This document shows positions 7,005-13,956 of a stretch of 19,613 nt of DNA, in pieces. The notes under the pieces were generated by a model. It saw only the letters and a program-made list of their open reading frames with translations. It searched no databases and was not told the DNA's origin. Numbering within the stretch: position 1 is the first letter of the stretch; each line of letters opens with the position of its first letter. Where the stretch lies: the NCBI GenBank assembly GCA_041494275.1, contig JBGQAM010000031.1, positions 1 to 19,613 on the forward strand. The letters run 5' to 3'. The stretch is from COMBO-56-21 sp041494275. Its GTDB lineage: Archaea > Thermoplasmatota > Thermoplasmata > UBA10834. Made by a program: the position numbers and the translations under genes.

Positions 7005-7757
7005 TCATCTTTCGAGGAAGTCGGAGAGGTTCTTCGACATCATCTTCGCCACCAGCTTCAGGTTCGTGTCGCGATCGTACTTCTTGAGGGCTTCGCCAAT
7101 CGCCTTGGAATCATCCTGGAGATCCTCCACATTCCTGATCAGCTCTGGGAATGCCCTAGTGGCCTCGTCCACTATGACGACTGTAGATGCACGTGATGTT
7201 CTTGACATCGGGTTCAGATCGATCGCGACGGTCTTCTTCCCCATATTGGCGAGCGCCTCGGCTCTGTCACCGTCCTCAAGAGGAATCAAGACAACATCAG
7301 CCGAATAGATGCCTTCCTTCGAGCATAGTCCACGCATGTGCTTAAGACCGGGTATCTTCGCGTCGGGGAGGAAGCCGAGCACACCTTTGGCGCCATGCTC
7401 CGCGAGCAAGTTCTGTATCTTCGAGACGCGCTCGTCTGTTCTGTGGAACAGACCGACCTCGATTCGGGCGTGGGCAACCTCTGCGAGGTTGACGATTTCG
7501 CGGGGACAGAGAGCTGCGACGTTGCCATTGACCGATATCACTGGCCTCTTGGCCCTAAGAAGGATGGCTGAGGCAGCTCTCGAGGCGATCCTGGACTCCT
7601 TCGTCGTACGCTCGCCAAGTAGATAGTCGAACATCTCTCCTCGACCGTGGGCGATGAGCCCTTGCGGTACGACCACTCCGTTGCGAAAACCCTCGACCAG
7701 CTTCTCGCGCAACATCAATGAGGCGTACCTGGGATGTGACTTTGGAATGCTATTCAT
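7005..7757 (-). CDS. 4-phosphopantoate--beta-alanine ligase (archaeal phosphopantothenate synthetase)
   Basis: The 250-residue protein is the archaeal enzyme that joins 4-phosphopantoate to beta-alanine with ATP, replacing bacterial PanC and acting after pantoate kinase in coenzyme A synthesis. Recognisable family blocks are the N-terminal IPKSHPRYASLMLREKLVEG, GLIAHGRGEMFDYLLGERT, VSVNGNVAAL, the ADVVLIPLEDGDRAEAL segment, VAIDLNPMSRTSR, and VDEATRAFPELI. Length is normal. ATG 7757 is the first usable start, since an in-frame TGA lies 27 bases upstream. The start codon has only a weak purine run before it. The predicted TATA box at 7825-7832 lies inside a perfect inverted repeat, so this gene may be specifically regulated. 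Confidence 0.93.
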   Translation of the reverse strand: MNSIPKSHPRYASLMLREKLVEGFRNGVVVPQGLIAHGRGEMFDYLLGERTTKESRIASRAASAILLRAKRPVISVNGNVAALCPREIVNLAEVAHARIEVGLFHRTDERVSKIQNLLAEHGAKGVLGFLPDAKIPGLKHMRGLCSKEGIYSADVVLIPLEDGDRAEALANMGKKTVAIDLNPMSRTSRASTVVIVDEATRAFPELIRNVEDLQDDSKAIGEALKKYDRDTNLKLVAKMMSKNLSDFLER

Positions 7758-7817
7758 GTCTTCAGCAACCGCGCCTGGTCGTCACCAGCAAGGCGATCCG
7801 CGCCTCCTGGAGTGGCA

Positions 7818-7839
7818 CTCAAGGCTTAAATACCTTGAG
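7818..7839 (-). promoter_or_regulatory. Candidate operator: perfect 7-bp inverted repeat enclosing the TATA box of the pantothenate gene
   Basis: CTCAAGG (7818-7824) and CCTTGAG (7833-7839) form a perfect inverted repeat with an 8-base centre. Read on the minus strand, the centre is TATTTAAG, a TATA element for the ligase gene. A protein bound here would occlude TBP. The neighbouring plus-strand promoter for gar1-tfb begins only about 8 bp away, so binding could affect both directions. The repeat is seen directly; its role is inferred. Confidence 0.55.
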
Positions 7840-7846
7840 GAAAACA

Positions 7847-7893
7847 TTATATATAAGATTGAACATAGAGCGCAAGACACAAACTATATATAG
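7847..7893 (+). promoter_or_regulatory. gar1-tfb promoter with two TATA-like elements
   Basis: TTATATATAAG at 7847-7857 is a strong TATA element, 43-53 bp before the gar1 start, predicting a transcript start near 7878-7882 and a leader of about 20 bases without a Shine-Dalgarno site. A second element, the palindrome CTATATATAG, occupies 7884-7893, only 6 bp from the GTG start. It is too close to serve the annotated start. Confidence 0.6.
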
Positions 7894-7899
7894 AATTTG

Positions 7900-8169
7900 G
7901 TGAGCACGTTGCGTCTTCTCGGCGTCGTCCAGGACATTTCGCACGACGGGAAGCTCATCGTCAAGGCTAGGTTCGCACCGAATTTGAAGGAGCTTGTGAG
8001 GGACAATTTGAAGGGGGAGGTTGGAAGGGTATCGAAGATCTTTGGCCCCGTCCGATCGCCTTATGTAGCGATTGAACCGAGAAAGGAACTGAAGACCCTT
8101 GCTGTGCTCGGCAAGGAAGTCTATGTTCAACAGGAGAGGGAGAATGGCAAAGGTAAGAGAAGAGACTGA
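7900..8169 (+). CDS. gar1: H/ACA RNA-protein component Gar1
   Basis: The 89-residue protein is the archaeal Gar1 core of the H/ACA ribonucleoprotein, which together with Cbf5, Nop10 and L7Ae carries out RNA-guided pseudouridylation and rRNA processing. The fold signature is visible as LRLLGVVQDISHDGKLIVKA at the start and VGRVSKIFGPVRSPYVAIEP in the middle, with a short basic tail (NGKGKRRD). Start is GTG 7900; TTG 7897 directly before it is an equal alternative and gives one more residue. Its last 26 bases overlap the start of the tfb gene in a different frame, so the two are translationally coupled. The gar1-tfb pairing recurs in euryarchaea. Confidence 0.93.
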   Translation: MSTLRLLGVVQDISHDGKLIVKARFAPNLKELVRDNLKGEVGRVSKIFGPVRSPYVAIEPRKELKTLAVLGKEVYVQQERENGKGKRRD

Positions 8170-9076
8170 ACAGGTCGAAAGATGCCCTGAGTGCAACAGC
8201 TCTCACCTAGTGAGAGACTACGAACGAGGAGAACTTGTGTGCGAGGACTGCGGAATTGTCCTCGACGACCAGCTCATAGACCAAGGTCCCGAGTGGAGGG
8301 CCTTCGACGTTGAGCAGGGGGAGAAGAGGGCCAGGACAGGCGCTCCGATGACGTACACGATACACGACAAGGGCCTCTCGACTGAGATCTCCTGGAAGAA
8401 CAAGGATTCGTACGGGAAGAGCATCCCGACGAGGAACAGGGCGCAACTCTACAGATTGAGGAAGTGGCAGCGCAGGATCAGAGTGTCCAATGCCACCGAG
8501 AGGAACCTCGCGTTCGCATTGAGCGAGCTCGACCGAATGGCCTCTTCGATGGGGCTCCCGAGGAACGTCAGGGAGACCGCGGCCATGACCTACAGGAAGG
8601 CCGTCAACAAGAACCTGATAAGAGGGAGAAGCATCGAAGGCGTTGTTGCGGCTTCCCTATACGCGGCCTGCAGACAGTGCAACGTCCCGAGGACGTTGGA
8701 CGAGGTCGCGAACTCATCGAGAGTCGGAAGGAAGGAGATCGGCAGGACCTACAGGTTCATGACCCGCGAGCTCAAGCTGAAGTTGATGCCGACGAAGCCT
8801 CAGGACTACGTGTCCAGGTTCTGCTCGGAACTGAAGCTTTCTGGCGAGGTGCAGTCCAAAGCTGCCGAGATACTGAAGGACGCTGCCAAGAAGGAGCTTA
8901 CCTCTGGCAGGGGACCTACGGGAGTCGCGGCTGCGGCGATCTACATCTCCTCCATCCTCTGCAACGAGAGAAGGACGCAGAGGGAAGTTGCGGACATCGC
9001 TGGTGTTACAGAGGTCACCATCAGGAACCGCTATAAGGAGCTCACGGAGAAGCTCGGAATAGAAGTCCAGCTCTGA
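8144..9076 (+). CDS. tfb: Transcription initiation factor TFB (TFIIB homologue)
   Basis: The 310-residue factor bridges TBP-TATA complexes and RNA polymerase and sets the start site. The N-terminal zinc ribbon has ligands C14, C17, C33 and C36 (CPEC and CEDC). The B-reader/linker follows with DQGPEWRAF and the ARTGAPMTYTIHDKGLST stretch. Two cyclin repeats then cover roughly residues 110-305, with RNLAFALSELDRMAS and GVVAASLYAACR in the first and GPTGVAAAAIYISSIL in the second. The end contains the DNA-binding helix-turn-helix GVTEVTIRNRYKEL. ATG 8144 is preceded by GGAGAGGGAGA inside gar1; an upstream in-frame start at 8099 lacks family support. It is a normal-length single TFB; other copies may exist outside the window. 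Confidence 0.96.
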   Translation: MAKVREETEQVERCPECNSSHLVRDYERGELVCEDCGIVLDDQLIDQGPEWRAFDVEQGEKRARTGAPMTYTIHDKGLSTEISWKNKDSYGKSIPTRNRAQLYRLRKWQRRIRVSNATERNLAFALSELDRMASSMGLPRNVRETAAMTYRKAVNKNLIRGRSIEGVVAASLYAACRQCNVPRTLDEVANSSRVGRKEIGRTYRFMTRELKLKLMPTKPQDYVSRFCSELKLSGEVQSKAAEILKDAAKKELTSGRGPTGVAAAAIYISSILCNERRTQREVADIAGVTEVTIRNRYKELTEKLGIEVQL

Positions 9077-9175
9077 TTTCCGCACTTCAAACCCCTTCCC
9101 ATCATCATGTTTTTCGACCTTGTAGATGCAATACATATTTGTCCCACCCGAACATTCAGCGACTTGGGTAGTACC

Positions 9176-10186
9176 TTGATCAAGATAGGGATCAACGGTT
9201 TTGGAAGGATAGGCAGGAACGTCTACAGGGCTGCGCTCGAGAGCAACGGCCTTGGCAAGGACTTCGAAATCATCGCTGTGAACGACATCGCGCCCATCGA
9301 CTCTTTGGCCTACATGCTCAAGTGGGACTCCATCTACGGCAAGCTGGGCAAGACCGTCAAGGTAGAAGGGACCGCAATCAATGTCGGCGAGAGGAAGCTA
9401 GAGATAACGCAGGTGAAGGACCCCGCTGAGATCCCGTGGAAGAGGTTGGGGGCCGAGGTCGTAATCGAATCGACCGGCCTCTTCACGGAGAAGGAGAAGG
9501 CCGCGAAGCATCTCACGGCAGGAGCAAGGAAGGTCCTGATATCCGCTCCCGGAAAGGACGTCGACATTACTCTAGTACTTGGCGTCAACTTCGACATGTA
9601 CGACAAGGTTAAGCACAACGTCATCTCGATGGCATCGTGCACGACGGGCAGCCTGGCACCGCCGGCGAAGGTCATCAACGACAAGTTCGGGATCGAGAAG
9701 GGAATGATGACGACGATCCACGCATACACTGGGGACCAGAAGCTCATCGACATGCCGCACAAGGATTTCAGACGCGGCAGAGCGGCCTCTTTGTCAATCA
9801 TACCCACATCGACAGGCGCTGCGAAGGCGATCGGAGAGGTCATACCAGCCCTCAAAGGAAAGATGAACGGATTCGCGCTCAGAGTCCCGACTCCGTGCGG
9901 GTCCATAACGGACCTCAGCTTCACGATAAAGCGGGAGGCGACAGCGGAGGAGCTGAACAAGGCCCTGAAGGATGCGTCCGATGGGAAGATGAAGGGCATC
10001 ATGGAGTACTGCACTGAACCCATCGTATCCTCAGACATCATCGGCAACACGCATTCGGCAGTGATAGACTCGCTCTCGACCATGGTCATCGGCGGCAAGG
10101 GCAACTTCGCCAAGATACTCTCCTGGTACGACAACGAATGGGGATACTCGAACAGGGTAGTGGAGCTCGCCCAGAAGCTGCTGTAG
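9176..10186 (+). CDS. gap: Class I (bacterial-type) phosphorylating glyceraldehyde-3-phosphate dehydrogenase
   Basis: The 336-residue enzyme interconverts glyceraldehyde 3-phosphate and 1,3-bisphosphoglycerate. It belongs to the bacterial/eukaryotic class I: GINGFGRIGRN at the start, catalytic Cys155 in SCTTGSLAP, His182 in TTIHAYTGDQ, the RRGRAASLSIIPTSTGAAKA block, LRVPTPCGSITDLSF, and SWYDNEWGYSNRVVELA at the end. AVNDIAP after the second strand has Asp where NAD-preferring enzymes do. The usual SCTTNCLAP is SCTTGSLAP here, lacking the Asn and second Cys. I start at TTG 9176, where family homology begins (MIKIGINGF); no ATG is in place. A TATA-like element CAATACATATTT lies at about 9129-9140. 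Archaea normally use a different class II enzyme, so transfer from bacteria is likely. Confidence 0.95.
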   Translation: MIKIGINGFGRIGRNVYRAALESNGLGKDFEIIAVNDIAPIDSLAYMLKWDSIYGKLGKTVKVEGTAINVGERKLEITQVKDPAEIPWKRLGAEVVIESTGLFTEKEKAAKHLTAGARKVLISAPGKDVDITLVLGVNFDMYDKVKHNVISMASCTTGSLAPPAKVINDKFGIEKGMMTTIHAYTGDQKLIDMPHKDFRRGRAASLSIIPTSTGAAKAIGEVIPALKGKMNGFALRVPTPCGSITDLSFTIKREATAEELNKALKDASDGKMKGIMEYCTEPIVSSDIIGNTHSAVIDSLSTMVIGGKGNFAKILSWYDNEWGYSNRVVELAQKLL

Positions 10187-10242
10187 ATCGCTGGCCATCC
10201 TAGGTTAACGATTAATACAAGTCGCGCACTAGTTGTAGTCTG

Positions 10243-10404
10243 ATGGTTTCCTGCTACGACTGCGAACACTTCGGAAGCAAGTGCAATGGCATAGTGCCAC
10301 CCATGGAGTTCAGGGACTCAATAGATGAGTTCTGCGCGTTGTTCGTGATGGCCTCTTGGAGGGCCGAGATGTACAAGCCGCAGGGGAAGGCAAGGATCAC
10401 CTAA
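10243..10404 (+). CDS. 53-residue cysteine-rich protein, leaderless
   Basis: ATG 10243 to TAA 10402-10404 encodes a 53-residue protein starting MVSCYDCEHFGSKCNG. It has Cys at 4, 7, 14 and 31 (CxxC-x6-C-x16-C), a spacing able to bind zinc or an iron-sulfur cluster, although that is inference. A TATA element (CGATTAATACAAG, 10209-10221) lies about 27 bp before ATG 10243, the distance expected for a leaderless mRNA. The stop overlaps the endA stop codon on the opposite strand by three bases. It follows the GAPDH gene by 56 bases. I do not recognise a named family; short proteins with CxxCxHF-like starts occur in archaea. Confidence 0.65.
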   Translation: MVSCYDCEHFGSKCNGIVPPMEFRDSIDEFCALFVMASWRAEMYKPQGKARIT

Positions 10405-11456
10405 GGCCTGTACCTGCTTATGCTCACGTACTCGACTTCCTTCTCTGAAACCCTTCCCAGGAGTATCTCTTTCTTCACACCATGGGCAAGGCGAACCGCG
10501 CGGCTGATCTCCGGCCACATTGTCTTGAATTCCCTTGGGACCGCGTGCACGAGGTACCGCGCATGCTGTTTCGCAGGGTCACCTTCGTACGCCCTGAAGT
10601 GAGACCCGTACTTGAACCCGGTCTTGACGATGAGACCCTTGTCCTTCATGTCCTTGAAGGCGTCGAGACGAAGGTCGAAATCCGGCTGGAGGCTGCGGGC
10701 GCGCTTCTTGAGAGCAGCAGAGGTCACTGGACGGTTGGTCTTCGAATCGGTCAGTCTGAGAACACCGATATCGATCAGGAATGCCGCCTCGATGAGCGAG
10801 AACTGCAGGGTCGGCCCAATCATCTTCCCGAAGAATTGACTTCCATGCAATGCTCCTGCATCGTCTTTGTCAGCAACGAGAACGCGGTCAGCCATGAGTA
10901 AGCCATCGATCCTAGAACTGATGGCGACCGCACCCACCCTACCTTTGGGGACCACTCGCTTGACGTCGTAGTACGTCACGTCGCTTTCCTCATCGACAAC
11001 GGCCAGCAGCAACTTCTTCCGGACATCAGCAGTCCTGTCAAGATCCTCCAATAGCCTGGCGAGGTCGAATGTCCGCCGCTCTGATATCGCCGCGACCCAC
11101 CACTTGCTGGGCGTCTTGTTCGGGGTGCCGCCTCGGGGGAAAACCCTGAAATCGAGTGGGGGCTGGCCGAGCTTCACAACATAGCCCCTTGACCTGAGCT
11201 CCCTATAGACCAGGTAGCGAATCTCGAAGCCCTCGAAGTTCTTGTGTGCAAGCCTCATAAGGTGGCTGGCATCCTTCTTGTCTCCGTCGGATTCAACCTC
11301 CAGCCTGCCCGACTCCACGAGATAGATGGCCTCCATCAAATCCAGTTTTAGAGGACCGCCTGACTGGGGCACTCCGTAGTACCCCTTGTTATGTATCTGG
11401 CTCGCTTCGGACTGATCCTGGACAATCACTTGCGTTCCGTGGAGTTGCCCGGTCAT
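10401..11456 (-). CDS. endA: tRNA-splicing endonuclease EndA, fused two-repeat (alpha2-type)
   Basis: The 351-residue protein contains two endonuclease repeats, the architecture of the archaeal alpha2 class (for example Archaeoglobus). It cleaves bulge-helix-bulge introns from pre-tRNAs. The C-terminal repeat (about 205-350) has the likely catalytic triad: Tyr290 in GSHFRAYEG, His298 in QHARYLVH, and Lys328 or Lys329 in GVKKEILLG. The first repeat (about 35-195) keeps the fold (EGFEIRYLVYRELRSRGY, LDFRVFPRGG) but lacks the Tyr and His, as expected for a structural subunit. ATG 11456 has no Shine-Dalgarno site; a TATA-like TGTAATAACC at about 11480-11489 lies 28 bp upstream, so the mRNA is likely leaderless. 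Confidence 0.94.
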   Translation of the reverse strand: MTGQLHGTQVIVQDQSEASQIHNKGYYGVPQSGGPLKLDLMEAIYLVESGRLEVESDGDKKDASHLMRLAHKNFEGFEIRYLVYRELRSRGYVVKLGQPPLDFRVFPRGGTPNKTPSKWWVAAISERRTFDLARLLEDLDRTADVRKKLLLAVVDEESDVTYYDVKRVVPKGRVGAVAISSRIDGLLMADRVLVADKDDAGALHGSQFFGKMIGPTLQFSLIEAAFLIDIGVLRLTDSKTNRPVTSAALKKRARSLQPDFDLRLDAFKDMKDKGLIVKTGFKYGSHFRAYEGDPAKQHARYLVHAVPREFKTMWPEISRAVRLAHGVKKEILLGRVSEKEVEYVSISRYRP

Positions 11457-11583
11457 TGGTGCGCCATATTGTGATTGATGGTTATTACACTAGTTCATCG
11501 GGCCACCAAACTCAGGCTCTTCAGTCTGGTGTTCCTGACATCTAGCCAGCTTCCTGAAACCCTCGAATCCTAATGCGCAATGG

Positions 11584-11670
11584 TTATATAGAAGCGCTAA
11601 CATAATCAATTGCCCGAGGTTCGAGACTCGCCTGATCCAGAGAGCCGAACAGCCTGATCAGGAGGAAGGA
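11584..11670 (+). promoter_or_regulatory. vat promoter and structured 5' leader
   Basis: TTATATAG at 11584-11591 is a clear TATA box and predicts a transcript start near 11612, leaving a leader of about 98 bases. The leader holds two foldable stems: CGAG/CTCG (11615-11618 with 11627-11630) and CCTGATC/GATCAGG (11631-11637 with 11656-11662). The second pairs with the first bases of the GGAGGAAGGAG Shine-Dalgarno run at 11661-11671. The local palindrome CCTGATCAGG (11653-11662) offers a competing fold. Roles are inferred. Confidence 0.5.
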
Positions 11671-11680
11671 GTTGAGAATC

Positions 11681-11719
11681 ATGGGATTCCACGGTATTCG
11701 GTGGTTGCTATGCCAGTAA
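11681..11719 (+). CDS. Possible 12-codon leader ORF overlapping the vat start
   Basis: ATG 11681 follows the best Shine-Dalgarno run of this leader (GGAGGAAGGAG, 9 bases away) and reads MGFHGIRWLLCQ before TAA at 11717-11719. It overlaps the vat start in another frame. The position suggests translational coupling or a regulatory upstream ORF, but such short ORFs arise easily by chance, so this is tentative. Confidence 0.3.
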   Translation: MGFHGIRWLLCQ

Positions 11720-13893
11720 AGAATGAAAAGATCCTGCGCGTCGTCCAAGCCAAGTCATCCGACGACGGCAAGGGGATAGCTAGAGTCGACCCAGCGCTCA
11801 TGAAGATTCTTCAGTTGAGTCAAGGCGACACCGCCATCGTAGAGGGCGCGAGAGCGACCGCTGTGACAGTGTACACGGGATACCCAGAGGATGAGAACCG
11901 TGGGACCGTCAGAATCGATGGTTCTACACGCAAGAATGCGGGCGTCGGCCTCGACGAGAAGGTCTCCATCAAGAAGGTCGTCCCAAAGCCCGCGACAAAG
12001 GTCACGCTCGCACCCACTCAACCGCTCAAGATCATGGGAGGGGAACAGTACCTCGCCCAGACGCTCGAGGGCCGCCCCATTGTGAAGGGCGATCTGATCG
12101 AGGTCAACATAATGGGGAGGAAGTTCGACCTCGTCGTCCAGAGTTACCAGCCGGCGTCGGAAGCCGGTGTGATCCAGAGCTTCACAGAGGTCAAGCTGAG
12201 CGAGAAGCCTGCGAAACAGGAGGTCGCGAAAGGCCCGAAGGTCGCATATGAGGACATCGGCGGCCTGAGGGATGAGGTCGACAAGGTGAGGGAGATGATC
12301 GAGCTCCCCCTGAGACACCCCGAACTCTTCGAGAAGCTCGGCGTCGAGGCTCCGAAGGGCGTCCTGCTCCACGGGCCTCCGGGCACTGGCAAGACCCTTC
12401 TGGCCAAAGCGGTGGCGTCCGAGACGAGCGCCAACTTCAGATCGATAGGCGGCCCAGAGATCATGAGCAAGTTCTACGGCGAGAGCGAGGAGCGACTCCG
12501 GGAGATATTCAAGGAGGCCGCCGAGAACGCTCCCAGCATCATATTCATAGACGAGATAGACTCCATAGCTCCGAAGCGAGACGAGGTCACAGCGGAGACC
12601 GAGCGCAGGGTCGTGGCTCAGCTCCTGGCTTTGATGGACGGCTTGGAAGGCAGGGGAAAGGTCGTCGTGATAGGAGCTACGAACAGGCCGAACGCGCTAG
12701 ATCCCGCAATCAGAAGGCCTGGAAGGTTCGACAGGGAGATCGAGATCGGGATTCCCGACAAAGAAGGGCGTCTCGAGATACTCCAAATCCACACGCGGGG
12801 GATGCCCCTGGCAGACGATGTGGATCTTGTTCAACTCGCAAACATGACCCACGGTTATGTAGGTGCGGATCTCGCGGCCCTGGCAAGAGAGGCCGCTATG
12901 CGCGCGTTAAGAAAGGTGCTTCCGAGCATAGACCTCGAGGCGGAGACCATACCTCTCGATGTGCTGAACAATCTCCATGTCACAATGGGCGACTTCATGA
13001 GCGCATACAGGGAGATGCAGCCATCGACTCTCAGAGAAGTCCTGCTCGAGACGCCGAACGTCAAGTGGGAGGACATCGGCGGGCTGGAGCAACCCAAGCA
13101 AGAGCTCATGGAATCCGTGGAATGGCCGCTCAGATACGGCGCGCTGTTCAAGCACATGAACGCGACCCCGCCGAAGGGAATACTCCTCTACGGTCCGCCA
13201 GGAACGGGGAAGACCCTTCTCGCAAAGGCCGTCGCGACCGAGAGCCAAGCCAACTTCATATCGGTCAAGGGACCGGAGTTCCTGTCAAAGTGGGTCGGGG
13301 AGAGCGAGAAGGCCGTGAGGGAGACTTTCAGGAAGGCTAGACAGGCGGCTCCTTGCGTGATATTCCTTGATGAAATTGATGCGATCGCGCCCGTAAGAGG
13401 CAGATCAAGCGACTCGGGCGTGACGGAGAGGGTGGTCAGCCAGATCCTGACAGAGATGGATGGACTCGAGGCGCTCCACAACGTGGTCGTCATAGCGGCA
13501 ACCAACAGGCCCGACATCATCGACCCCGCCTTGCTCAGGGCTGGAAGGTTCGACAGGCTCGTCTTCATACCGCCACCGGACTTGGAGGCGAGGAAGGAGA
13601 TACTCAAGATTCACACTAAAGGCAAACCCCTCGACAAGGACGTTGACCTGGACAAGCTTGCTGCGAAGATGGAGCATTTCAGCGGAGCGGACATAGCTGC
13701 TGTATGCAACGAGGCCGTGATGCTCTCCATAAGAGACTACGTGCTCGAAGGCGGAGACCTCGACCAAGACAAGATCAGCAAGCGCAAGGTGAGCATGAAG
13801 TACTTTGTAAAAGCTCTGGAGAATGTGGAGCCGATGAGCGAGGACGACCTCAAGAAGTACGAGAGACTGTCCTTGAACACAATGTACAGATGA
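11710..13893 (+). CDS. vat: VAT, Cdc48/p97-type AAA+ ATPase
   Basis: The 727-residue ATPase forms hexamers that unfold proteins for the proteasome and other quality-control routes. Domains in order are the Cdc48 N-domain (about 1-185, with GIARVDPALMKILQLSQGD), the D1 AAA module (Walker A GPPGTGKTLLAKAVASE near residue 222, Walker B IIFIDEIDSIAP near 280, pore loop SKFYGESE) and the D2 AAA module (second Walker A near 495, VIFLDEIDAIAP near 552, pore loop SKWVGESEKA). Arginine-finger-type segments RRPGRFDREIEI and LLRAGRFDRLVF follow each. ATG 11710 is preceded by GGTGG at 5 bases; GTG 11701 is the alternative and adds three residues. The last residues read KYERLSLNTMYR. Neighbouring genes suggest no further function. 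Confidence 0.95.
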   Translation: MPVKNEKILRVVQAKSSDDGKGIARVDPALMKILQLSQGDTAIVEGARATAVTVYTGYPEDENRGTVRIDGSTRKNAGVGLDEKVSIKKVVPKPATKVTLAPTQPLKIMGGEQYLAQTLEGRPIVKGDLIEVNIMGRKFDLVVQSYQPASEAGVIQSFTEVKLSEKPAKQEVAKGPKVAYEDIGGLRDEVDKVREMIELPLRHPELFEKLGVEAPKGVLLHGPPGTGKTLLAKAVASETSANFRSIGGPEIMSKFYGESEERLREIFKEAAENAPSIIFIDEIDSIAPKRDEVTAETERRVVAQLLALMDGLEGRGKVVVIGATNRPNALDPAIRRPGRFDREIEIGIPDKEGRLEILQIHTRGMPLADDVDLVQLANMTHGYVGADLAALAREAAMRALRKVLPSIDLEAETIPLDVLNNLHVTMGDFMSAYREMQPSTLREVLLETPNVKWEDIGGLEQPKQELMESVEWPLRYGALFKHMNATPPKGILLYGPPGTGKTLLAKAVATESQANFISVKGPEFLSKWVGESEKAVRETFRKARQAAPCVIFLDEIDAIAPVRGRSSDSGVTERVVSQILTEMDGLEALHNVVVIAATNRPDIIDPALLRAGRFDRLVFIPPPDLEARKEILKIHTKGKPLDKDVDLDKLAAKMEHFSGADIAAVCNEAVMLSIRDYVLEGGDLDQDKISKRKVSMKYFVKALENVEPMSEDDLKKYERLSLNTMYR

Positions 13894-13956
13894 AGGACGT
13901 CAGATGCAATCTTAAAATCGAATGACACGATATGTGATGGGAGACGAAGGAAGCCG

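Noticed and set aside
7758..7785. Possible 9-codon leader peptide (TTG start) before the pantothenate gene behind an AGGAGG at 7803-7808
   Set aside because: The start is TTG, the ribosome-site spacing is long (about 11), and nothing beyond chance supports it.
9334..10269. Long open frame (311 codons) antisense to the GAPDH gene
   Set aside because: It mirrors the third-position bias of the GAPDH gene, has no recognisable domain, and the sense gene is certain.
11615..11630. tRNA T-arm-like sequence (GGTTCGAGACTC) in the vat leader
   Set aside because: The stem is only 4 bp with an 8-base loop, and no acceptor, D or anticodon arm lies around it. It is better described as a leader hairpin.
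11755..12372. 205-codon open frame antisense to vat
   Set aside because: Pure shadow of the vat coding frame, with no start signals and no family resemblance.
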